From: Streptosporangiaceae bacterium
GTDB lineage: Bacteria > Actinomycetota > Actinomycetes > Streptosporangiales > Streptosporangiaceae
Length of the DNA: 7,970 bases
Direction of reading: 5' to 3'
NCBI GenBank assembly: GCA_030043395.1
Contig: JASHXW010000604.1
Span: 1 to 7,970 of the forward strand
The notes beneath the pieces are model-generated. The model was not told the DNA's origin. It searched no databases and saw only the letters and a program-made list of their open reading frames with translations. The position numbers were made by a program, and so were the translations under genes. How positions within the stretch are numbered: position 1 is the stretch's first letter; the number at the start of each line of letters is the position of its first letter. Positions 1 through 5,420 of the stretch are shown in pieces.

Positions 1-56
1 CGTTCGGTTTGTCGGCATGGAAGCCCCGCACGGGTAGCACCCGAGGGCAGCGATGC

Positions 57-75
57 AAAGAAGGGCGGCGGCACG
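57..75 (+). promoter_or_regulatory. Ribosome binding site supporting the GTG start of the KamA-family gene
   Basis: AGAAGGG at 59-65 lies 10 bases before the GTG at 76. It is a partial match to the anti-Shine-Dalgarno sequence and the only support for this start, since no other ATG, GTG or TTG lies in frame to the left within the window. The 75 bases before the gene also hold a small perfect hairpin (CGGGT, loop AGC, ACCCG at 31-43) of unknown role. No convincing -35/-10 pair is visible there. Confidence 0.5.
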
Positions 76-1500
76 GTGATCGAGCAGCCTTACCAGTACC
101 GGCACGCCGAGCTCATCGAGCCCGACTGGCGGCGCCTGCCCGGCTGGGCAGGGGTCAGCACGCAGGAGTGGGAGTCCGCCCAGTGGCAGCGCTCGCACTG
201 CGTGAAGAACATCCGCCAGTTGCGCGAGGTGCTTGGCGACGGCGTCGACGAGGCGTTCTATGCCGACCTGGCGCGAGATCAGGCCGAGCGGGCCACGATG
301 TCGATGCTGATCCCGCCGCAAATGATCAACACCATGGTGCCGAGGCTGGCGCCGCACGACCCGGGGTTCACCGAGGCGCTCTACGCCGACCCGGTGCGCC
401 GGTACATGATTCCGGTCTTCAGCGACCGCCGGACTGACTGGCCATCGCATCCGTACTCGTCAAGGGACTCGCTGCACGAGGCCGAGATGTGGGTGGTCGA
501 GGGCCTGACTCACAGGTACCCGACCAAGGTGCTCGCCGAGGTTCTGCCGACCTGCCCGCAGTACTGCGGGCACTGCACCCGGATGGACCTGGTCGGTAAC
601 CCGACCCCGGTGATCGAGAAGCTCAAGTTCGGCATGGCGCGCGACGACCGGCTGGCCGCGATGATCAGCTACCTGAAGGCCACGCCGGGCGTTCGGGATG
701 TGGTGGTTTCAGGCGGAGACGTCGCGAACCTCCCCTGGCCCAGGCTCGAAGCCTTTGTCAGCGAGCTGCTGACGGTCGACAACATCCGCGACATCCGGCT
801 CGCCACCAAGGCGCTGATGGGCTTGCCGCAGTACTGGCTGACCGACGAGGTCAGGGCCGGGATGGACCGGCTCGCCACCACCGCCAGGCAGCGTGACGTG
901 TCGATCGCGATCCACACCCACGTGAACGCCGCGCAGTCCGTCACCCCGCTGGTCGCCAAGGCGGCCAAGGCAATGCTGGCGACCGGGATCAGGGACGTCC
1001 GCAACCAGGGCGTGCTGCTGCGTGGCGTGAACTCCAGCACCGAGCAGCTGCTCGACCTGTGCTTCGCCCTGCTCGACGACGCGAAGATCATGCCGTACTA
1101 CTTCTACCTGTGCGACATGATCCCCAACGCCGAGCACTGGCGGCTGAGCCTCGCCGAGGCGCAGTACCTGCAGCACCAGATCATGGGCTACCTGCCAGGA
1201 TTCGCGACGCCGCGGATGCTCTGCGATGTGCCCTACGTCGGCAAGCGCTGGGTGCACCAGGTGTCTCGCTACGACACCGAGCGGGGCATTTCTTACTGGA
1301 CGAAGAACTACCGGACCGCGGTCGAGGCCGACGACGAGCAGGCGCTTGAGCGCGAGCACGAGTACTACGACCCGATCTACACGCTGCCTGAGCCCGGCCA
1401 GCAGTGGTGGCGCGCCAAGGCCGCCGAGTTCGCGGCTGAGGCGCCGACGGCTGCGGGTGCGCCAAAGCCAGCGGATGCGGAGCCGCTGCCGGTTGGCTAG
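76..1500 (+). CDS. KamA-family radical SAM aminomutase (probable L-lysine 2,3-aminomutase)
   Basis: Family members interconvert L-lysine and L-beta-lysine in the cytoplasm, using a [4Fe-4S] cluster, S-adenosylmethionine and PLP. The 474-residue product has an N-terminal helical region with the family pattern W-x3-QWQ near residues 32-38, then the radical SAM motif CPQYCGHC (Cys160, Cys164, Cys167) followed by TR, whose Arg169 matches the PLP-phosphate Arg of clostridial KamA. SGGD lies at 212-215, QGVLLRGVN at 311-319, YLCDM at 344-348 and DVPYVGK at 384-390. Asp347 and Asp384 match the two lysine-binding aspartates of KamA, and Lys390 matches the PLP lysine. The last 80 residues contain no cysteine, so the C-terminal zinc site of clostridial KamA is absent. 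The GTG start is preceded by AGAAGGG at 59-65. No other in-frame start exists in the window, but the frame stays open to the left edge. No ablB-type acetyltransferase or EF-P modification gene is visible nearby. The family is secure; substrate is inferred. Confidence 0.9.
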   Translation: MIEQPYQYRHAELIEPDWRRLPGWAGVSTQEWESAQWQRSHCVKNIRQLREVLGDGVDEAFYADLARDQAERATMSMLIPPQMINTMVPRLAPHDPGFTEALYADPVRRYMIPVFSDRRTDWPSHPYSSRDSLHEAEMWVVEGLTHRYPTKVLAEVLPTCPQYCGHCTRMDLVGNPTPVIEKLKFGMARDDRLAAMISYLKATPGVRDVVVSGGDVANLPWPRLEAFVSELLTVDNIRDIRLATKALMGLPQYWLTDEVRAGMDRLATTARQRDVSIAIHTHVNAAQSVTPLVAKAAKAMLATGIRDVRNQGVLLRGVNSSTEQLLDLCFALLDDAKIMPYYFYLCDMIPNAEHWRLSLAEAQYLQHQIMGYLPGFATPRMLCDVPYVGKRWVHQVSRYDTERGISYWTKNYRTAVEADDEQALEREHEYYDPIYTLPEPGQQWWRAKAAEFAAEAPTAAGAPKPADAEPLPVG

Positions 1501-1518
1501 CTCCGGCTGAACAGGCGG

Positions 1519-1534
1519 CCGCGCTACCGCGCGG
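1519..1534. terminator. Possible bidirectional hairpin at the convergent kamA-like / MFS junction
   Basis: CCGCGC (1519-1524), loop TACC, GCGCGG (1529-1534) form a perfect 6-bp stem. It covers the stop codon of the minus-strand MFS gene and lies 18 bases past the stop of the plus-strand aminomutase. There is no U-tract on either side, so this is at best a U-less hairpin of the kind proposed for actinobacteria. The position between converging genes is the main argument. Confidence 0.3.
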
Positions 1535-2834
1535 GTTCGGCGGCCTGGGCGGCTTCCTCTGCCCCGCCGAGCTGCTCCGGCCCGGCTGGCAAGTTAGCTT
1601 GGCGGTCCCTGGCGTCATAGCGCCACAGCCCGGGCAGCGCCAGGGAGACGATGACCGCTCCTGCCAGGCTCAGGAAGCCGCCGGAGACGACGGCCAGCCG
1701 TACCGACCCGGTCAGGGTGGCAACCGCCCCGGTCTCCAGGTTGCCAAGCGGCTCGCCGGTCGAGTAGGAGATCATCTCCAGTCCGGCCAGCCGCCCGCGC
1801 ACTCGCGCGGGAATGCTCTGGTTCCACATGGTCGTCCGGAAAATCCCGCTGATCATGTCGGCCCCGCCCGCCGCGGCCAGTGCGAGGACGGCGAGCAGCA
1901 GGTTCGGCGCGAACGCGAACGCGCCGATCGCCACTCCCCAGCCGCAGACGGCCAGCGCGATCGCCCGGCCGTGCCGGTGCACGTGCCGGGTCCAGCCGCT
2001 GGTCAGGCTGACGGCCATGGACCCGAACCCGGGCGCGGCATAGAGCAACCCGAGCACTGCCGGCCCGCCGAGCCTCGCAGCGAGCTCGGGGAAGACGGCG
2101 TAGGGAGCGCCGAAGAACATGGCCCCGATGTCGACCAGGTATGTCCCGAGCAGGTCAGGTCGTCCTTTGGCATAACGCAGCCCCTCGACCAGTGCCGCCA
2201 TGCTTGGCCGGTCAGCATCTGGGGCTGGCGGACTTGGCCGCATCCTGGCGAACGGCACGAGCGAGACAACGCACGCCGCCCCGCCGACCGCATAAGCCAG
2301 CGGCATGCCGCCGACGAGCAGCGCGCCGCCGATGAGCGGTCCGCCGGTGTGTGCGACGGTGCCGAGCAGGCCGGACAGCGCCGCGGCGCCGGGCAGGTCG
2401 TCGTGCGCGACCAGCCTGGGCACGAGCACCTCGACCGAAGGCCGCTGCAAGCCGACGGCGCCAGCGAGAAGGCCGGCGAGCAGGAACAGGACCCAGAGCT
2501 GCTGCCAGAACACGGCGTTCGCGATCAGTCCGCCGATGCAGGCGATGGCGGCGGCCTGGGTGACCAGGATCAGCCGACGGCGCTCGATCGCGTCGGCCAG
2601 CGCCCCGCCGAGCAGGCCTGCCAGCAGAACCGGAATCAGCTCGGCACAGCTCAGCAGGCCGACGATGAGAGAGGAGTGCGTGAGCTGATACGCCTGGTAC
2701 GGCATCGCGACGTAGCAGATCATCGTCCCGGCCGAGACGCCCGCCTGGCCGAGGTAGAGCAGGCGGAAGTCGCGGGAGTGCTTGACGGGGGCCAGGTCAG
2801 GGGTCAGGCGCTTGGCAAGGTCGCGGATGTTCAC
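1524..2834 (-). CDS. MFS transporter, DHA3 / EntS-like exporter
   Basis: The 436-residue hydrophobic protein has about 12 predicted membrane segments and should sit in the cytoplasmic membrane, exporting a small molecule by proton antiport. The N-terminus has the family pattern SRDFRLLYLGQ (20-30) before the first segment. The loop between segments 2 and 3 carries motif A-like GGALADAIERRR (76-87). QRPSVEVLVPRLV (130-142) and SIPARVRGRLAG (340-351) are typical of the EntS/MFS_3 branch. A charged loop at about 198-228 separates the two halves, and the last 30 residues are an Ala/Glu-rich cytoplasmic tail. The start is GTG; no good Shine-Dalgarno precedes it. It lies downstream of lgt in the same direction, but 132 bases and a hairpin separate them. 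The substrate cannot be read from the sequence; siderophore or drug export are family-level possibilities only. Confidence 0.88.
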   Translation of the reverse strand: MNIRDLAKRLTPDLAPVKHSRDFRLLYLGQAGVSAGTMICYVAMPYQAYQLTHSSLIVGLLSCAELIPVLLAGLLGGALADAIERRRLILVTQAAAIACIGGLIANAVFWQQLWVLFLLAGLLAGAVGLQRPSVEVLVPRLVAHDDLPGAAALSGLLGTVAHTGGPLIGGALLVGGMPLAYAVGGAACVVSLVPFARMRPSPPAPDADRPSMAALVEGLRYAKGRPDLLGTYLVDIGAMFFGAPYAVFPELAARLGGPAVLGLLYAAPGFGSMAVSLTSGWTRHVHRHGRAIALAVCGWGVAIGAFAFAPNLLLAVLALAAAGGADMISGIFRTTMWNQSIPARVRGRLAGLEMISYSTGEPLGNLETGAVATLTGSVRLAVVSGGFLSLAGAVIVSLALPGLWRYDARDRQANLPAGPEQLGGAEEAAQAAEPAR

Positions 2835-2872
2835 GGGAAAGTCATGCTGCCTGAGGCTGGCCGGGGGTGTCC

Positions 2873-2878
2873 ATGTTA
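2873..2878 (-). promoter_or_regulatory. Weak -10 candidate for the MFS gene
   Basis: The minus strand reads TAACAT here, 38 bases before the GTG start of the MFS gene. It fits TANNNT, but the nearest TTG-type -35 (TTGTGA) is only 13 bases upstream, so the pair is imperfect. The surrounding 2880-2897 also forms TTGTG / CACAA with an 8-base loop, which could be a regulator site. This is weak evidence for a separate promoter. Confidence 0.2.
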
Positions 2879-2932
2879 TTTGTGGCGGGACTCACAACCG
2901 GGCCATGGTGATGCCGCAGGGCATAGGGCCAG

Positions 2933-2962
2933 CCCGCCCTCCGCTGAACGCGACCGGGCGGG
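2933..2962 (-). terminator. Hairpin just after the lgt stop codon
   Basis: CCCGCCC at 2933-2939 and GGGCGGG at 2956-2962 form a perfect 7-bp all-GC stem with a 16-base loop. It begins 4 bases after the lgt stop codon on the minus strand. There is no U-tract. It may end or reduce lgt transcription before the downstream MFS gene. Confidence 0.35.
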
Positions 2963-2966
2963 GACC

Positions 2967-3989
2967 TTAGGCCCCCCGGCTGGATGCGCCAGGGACGGAC
3001 TCAGACTCGGCGGGTTCGGTCGGCTCGCTATCCGCGGTGGCGACATCCTCGCTCTCTGAAACCCCGTTCACCTCGTCGTGAGCCTCGCCAGCGGCTGGAG
3101 AGGCGTGGGCGGACGTGGTCTGAGCCTCATCCCCTTCTGAAGCGGACTCCGCAGAAGCCGAGTCTGCCGGAGCGTCCGCCAGAGCGACGGCGGGGCGGCG
3201 CTGGTTTGTTATGAACCAGGTCAAGCCGACGATGGTGAGGATGATGGCCACCCAGCTGTTCAGGCGCATGCCGAGGAAATGCTCGGAGAAGTCGATCCGC
3301 AAGTACTCCTCGTAGATGCGGAAGGCGGAGTAGCCGGTGATGTAGAGGGCGAACAGGCCCCACGGCTTGATTTTCGCGTGGTGGCCGAGCCAGACGAGGA
3401 ATGCTGCCAGCGCGAGGTCGAAGATCAGCTCGTAGAGGAAGGTCGGCTGGAAGGTGCGGTAAGCGCCGAAGCCCGCCGGACGGTGCGCCGGTGAGATTAT
3501 CAGCGCCCACGGCAGCGTCGTCGGCTTGCCGAACAGCTCCTGGTTGAAGTAGTTGCCGATCCTGCCGATTGCCTGCGCGACGAGCAGCGCGGGCGCGACC
3601 GCATCGGCGAACGGCCCGACCGGCACGCCGTGCCGGCGCACGCGCCAGATGCCGACCAGGGCGCCTGCCAGTACGCCGCCCCAGATGCCCAGGCCGCCGT
3701 TCCAGATGGCGAAGACTCCCCACCAGGCGTGCGGTGTTATCTGGGACGGGGTGGTGATGTCGAAGTAGATGCGTCCCCCGACGATGCCAGCCGGCACCGC
3801 CCAGATCGCGACATCGCTGACGATGGAGGGATCACCGCCGTATGCGCGCACCCGCCTCTGGGTGATCAGCACCGCCAGGATGATGCCGACCACGTACATG
3901 AGCCCGTAGAAGTGGATGAACAGCGGGCCGATGTGGAACCCGTTGACGGGCGGACTCGGGATGAAGCTCAGCGGGATGCGGTGAACCAT
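2967..3989 (-). CDS. lgt: Prolipoprotein diacylglyceryl transferase
   Basis: Lgt moves the diacylglyceryl group of phosphatidylglycerol onto the lipobox cysteine of prolipoproteins, the first step of lipoprotein maturation at the cytoplasmic membrane. The signature GRIGNYFNQELFG is at 142-154, with Arg143, Asn146, Asn149, Glu151 and Gly154 present. FRIYEEYLR at 223-231 supplies the second conserved arginine region. Multiple membrane segments span about 20-262, with a typical FIHFYGLMYVVG start. WNGGLGIWGG (96-105) has Trp103 where E. coli has a His; to my knowledge this is normal in actinobacterial Lgt. Residues 270-340 are an added Ala/Ser/Glu/Asp-rich tail, probably disordered and cytoplasmic. 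The ATG lacks a well-spaced Shine-Dalgarno and has TACGCT 7 bases before it, so the mRNA may be leaderless. It is divergent from the O-methyltransferase gene. Confidence 0.96.
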   Translation of the reverse strand: MVHRIPLSFIPSPPVNGFHIGPLFIHFYGLMYVVGIILAVLITQRRVRAYGGDPSIVSDVAIWAVPAGIVGGRIYFDITTPSQITPHAWWGVFAIWNGGLGIWGGVLAGALVGIWRVRRHGVPVGPFADAVAPALLVAQAIGRIGNYFNQELFGKPTTLPWALIISPAHRPAGFGAYRTFQPTFLYELIFDLALAAFLVWLGHHAKIKPWGLFALYITGYSAFRIYEEYLRIDFSEHFLGMRLNSWVAIILTIVGLTWFITNQRRPAVALADAPADSASAESASEGDEAQTTSAHASPAAGEAHDEVNGVSESEDVATADSEPTEPAESESVPGASSRGA

Positions 3990-3996
3990 GCTACTG

Positions 3997-4002
3997 AGCG
4001 TA
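3997..4002 (-). promoter_or_regulatory. -10 candidate for leaderless lgt
   Basis: The minus strand reads TACGCT, a TANNNT box, with 7 bases between it and the lgt ATG. That places the expected transcription start at or one base before the A of ATG. No clear -35 is seen at 17-18 bases upstream. A G-run (AGGGGG) lies 15 bases before the ATG, too far for an ordinary ribosome binding site. Confidence 0.4.
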
Positions 4003-4041
4003 GACCCCCTGGCTCACTGCTCGGCGCCTTGAATGCTGCGT

Positions 4042-4047
4042 TATGGT
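4042..4047 (+). promoter_or_regulatory. -10 candidate for leaderless O-methyltransferase gene
   Basis: TATGGT ends 6 bases before the GTG at 4054, so transcription would be expected to begin at or beside that codon. No Shine-Dalgarno lies in front of either GTG (4051 or 4054) or the in-frame ATG at 4033. No strong -35 is visible. If used, this box also rules out the ATG at 4033, which would lie upstream of the transcript. Confidence 0.4.
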
Positions 4048-4053
4048 CGGGTG

Positions 4054-4713
4054 GTGACCAACAAAAGCGAACAGCTGAGCGAAGCACTGTACGACTACCT
4101 GGTCGCGCACACCTCGCCACGCGACGACCTGCTCGGGGACCTTGCCGCCGAGACCCTGAAGCGGTTCCCCGGCGACGCCATCATGCAGATCGGCCCGGAG
4201 CAGGGCTGGTTCATGACGCTGCTGACCCAGCTCATCGGGGCTAAGAACGCCGTCGAGGTCGGCACCTTCACCGGGTACTCGGCGATCTGCGTCGCCCGCG
4301 GCCTGGGGGCGGACGGGCACTTGCTGTGCTGCGATGTCAGCGACGAGTGGACGTCGGTGGCTCGCGAGTACTGGAAGCGGGCTGGCGTGGCCGACCGGAT
4401 CGAGCTGCGGCTGGCACCTGCCGCCCAGACTCTGCGCGGCCTGCCGGCGGAGACCAGCTTCGACATGGCATTCATCGATGCGGACAAGACCGGTTACGTG
4501 GAGTACTGGGACCTGATCGTGCCGCGGATCCGCCAGGGCGGAATGATCCTGGTCGACAACACGCTCTCGCACGGCCGGGTTGTCGATCCGAACGCGACGG
4601 AGAAGAACGTGGCCGGCATCAGGCGCTTCAACGATCACGCTCTCGCCGACACCAGGGTCGAGCTCGTCCTGCTCCCCGTGGGCGACGGCCTGACGCTTGC
4701 GCGCAAGCTCTGA
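4054..4713 (+). CDS. Class I SAM-dependent O-methyltransferase (CCoAOMT / COMT-like)
   Basis: This 219-residue cytoplasmic enzyme belongs to the Methyltransf_3 group, which transfers a methyl group from SAM to a hydroxyl of a catechol-like small molecule with a divalent cation. Numbered from the GTG at 4054, SAM motif I is VEVGTFTGYS (67-76), the acidic residue after strand 2 is Asp94 in CCDVSDEW, and FIDADK (140-145) and VDN (167-169) supply the likely metal ligands Asp142, Asp168 and Asn169. The 26-residue spacing between the aspartates equals that in plant caffeoyl-CoA methyltransferases. The length is normal for the family. The start is uncertain: GTG 4054 or 4051 fits homologues (M-T-x-K) and a -10 box better than the ATG at 4033, which would add seven residues. 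It is divergent from lgt by 64 bases. The physiological substrate is unknown; secondary-metabolite tailoring is possible but no cluster is visible. Confidence 0.9.
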   Translation: MTNKSEQLSEALYDYLVAHTSPRDDLLGDLAAETLKRFPGDAIMQIGPEQGWFMTLLTQLIGAKNAVEVGTFTGYSAICVARGLGADGHLLCCDVSDEWTSVAREYWKRAGVADRIELRLAPAAQTLRGLPAETSFDMAFIDADKTGYVEYWDLIVPRIRQGGMILVDNTLSHGRVVDPNATEKNVAGIRRFNDHALADTRVELVLLPVGDGLTLARKL

Positions 4714-4715
4714 GC

Positions 4716-4739
4716 GAATGACTGCTTGACAGTCGATTC
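4716..4739 (+). terminator. Hairpin 2 bases after the O-methyltransferase stop
   Basis: GAATGACTG (4716-4724), loop CTTGA, CAGTC (4730-4734), a bulged G, then ATTC (4736-4739) form a 9-bp stem directly after the TGA stop. No U-tract follows. Its placement and the 207-base gap to the next gene favour a transcription or processing end. The perfect TTGACA inside it is not followed by a -10. Confidence 0.4.
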
Positions 4740-4906
4740 AGCAAGCAACGCCGTGCCCATTCTTCTCGTGCCCCCGAGACTGGCGGCCAGGAAGCCGGTG
4801 CTGCAATGGCCCGGCGGTATCGGCAACTGGCGGCCCTGCCGTCGCATCCCTGCGCAGGCTGAGGCCGGGTAGGCGGCGTTGCATCGCCCTAGCGGGGCAG
4901 GCTCGG

Positions 4907-4912
4907 TACTAT
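4907..4912 (+). promoter_or_regulatory. -10 candidate for the VOC-fold gene
   Basis: TACTAT ends 8 bases before the ATG at 4921, which fits a leaderless or nearly leaderless transcript. The octamer TCGCCCTA occurs on both sides of it, at 4884-4891 and 4914-4921, 30 bases apart (about three helical turns), which could be paired regulator contacts. No -35 at the usual spacing is evident. Confidence 0.35.
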
Positions 4913-4920
4913 GTCGCCCT

Positions 4921-5295
4921 ATGGGATTGTTGTTTAGGAGGATCATCCCGATTCTCTTTGTCAGCGACCTTGACGCTGAGCGGGATTTCTACCTCCGGCT
5001 CGGGTTTCGCGTGACTTACGAGGGACCTGAGTATCCCTATTTCCTTGCGCTTGGCCACGGCCCGATCGAGTTCGGGATCGAGTGGCACGAGGGATTCTCG
5101 CCGGCCGGACCTGACCGCGTGCTGACCTGGCAGCTCGGCGTCAGCGACCTGGACGAGGCGAAGAAGCTGTTCGAGCACGCGGGCGTCGGCTACCGCGAGG
5201 AGCTCATGACGCCCGGCCCTGACTGGGAGTACCGCGTCCTGCATGCCCGCACCCCCAATGGTTACCACCTGCTGCTCGAAGAGGGCGGCGGCTAG
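4921..5295 (+). CDS. VOC-superfamily protein (glyoxalase / bleomycin-resistance-like)
   Basis: The 124-residue product shows the two beta-alpha-beta-beta-beta halves of the vicinal oxygen chelate fold: RIIPILFVSDLDAERDFYLR (7-26) with LGF, and LTWQLGVSDLDEAKKLFEHA (68-87), ending in NGYHLLLEE (113-121). The position of the first metal-binding His of glyoxalase I is Ile9 or Pro10 here, so a metal-dependent glyoxalase is unlikely. The layout is closer to bleomycin-binding proteins or other small-molecule binders; the ligand is unknown. ATG 4921 is chosen because homologues begin shortly before the RIIPILFV strand and a -10 box lies just upstream. An in-frame ATG at 4879 precedes that box and is less likely. 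The first codons (TTG TTG TTT AGG AGG) are rare for such a GC-rich genome, and AGGAGG at 4936-4941 is a perfect Shine-Dalgarno without a following start codon. Confidence 0.82.
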   Translation: MGLLFRRIIPILFVSDLDAERDFYLRLGFRVTYEGPEYPYFLALGHGPIEFGIEWHEGFSPAGPDRVLTWQLGVSDLDEAKKLFEHAGVGYREELMTPGPDWEYRVLHARTPNGYHLLLEEGGG

Positions 5296-5371
5296 CCCCG
5301 CTGACCGACCGGCAATCTGGCCGTAGGGTCACGCTCGGCGGGCCGTCTGGGCAACAATGGCCTGGGACTAT

Positions 5372-5404
5372 TGGCAGGCACTAGCCGCGGGGCGGGAACT
5401 GCCA
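5372..5404 (+). repeat. Inverted repeat upstream of the GntR-type gene
   Basis: TGGCAG (5372-5377) and CTGCCA (5399-5404) form a perfect 6-bp inverted repeat with a 21-base spacer, ending 16 bases before the regulator's ATG. It could be an autoregulatory operator or chance in a GC-rich region. The rest of the 125-base gap (5296-5420) shows no clear promoter. Confidence 0.25.
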
Positions 5405-5420
5405 GGGGAGCCGGGGGCTC

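Noticed and set aside
29..50. A GGGTAGCACC-type sequence resembling the T-box antiterminator consensus, upstream of the aminomutase.
   Set aside because: The essential UGGN that pairs with the tRNA end is UAGC here, and no specifier stem or terminator can be placed. The window also starts too close to judge. A simple 5-bp hairpin explains it.
709..1359. A 216-codon minus-strand frame opposite the aminomutase gene.
   Set aside because: It is a shadow of the KamA-family frame, whose conserved residues run through the whole stretch.
1599..3059. A 486-codon open frame on the plus strand, longer than the MFS gene it opposes.
   Set aside because: It is Gly/Arg/Gln/Pro-rich with no recognisable domain, and it is antisense to a clear MFS protein. 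Long mirror frames are expected in GC-rich coding DNA.
3675..3690. Trp103 of Lgt in place of the E. coli His in the HGG region, considered as a lost key residue.
   Set aside because: From memory, actinobacterial Lgt proteins normally have WxGGLGIWG here, and all signature residues at 142-154 are intact.
4726..4731. A perfect TTGACA, considered as a -35 box for the VOC gene.
   Set aside because: No -10 lies 16-18 bases downstream, and the bases belong to the hairpin after the O-methyltransferase stop.
4879..4920. Upstream ATG at 4879 as the VOC gene start.
   Set aside because: It would add 14 residues before the fold, and it lies upstream of the TACTAT -10 candidate. The added residues (MHRPSGAGSVLCRP) resemble no family N-terminus.
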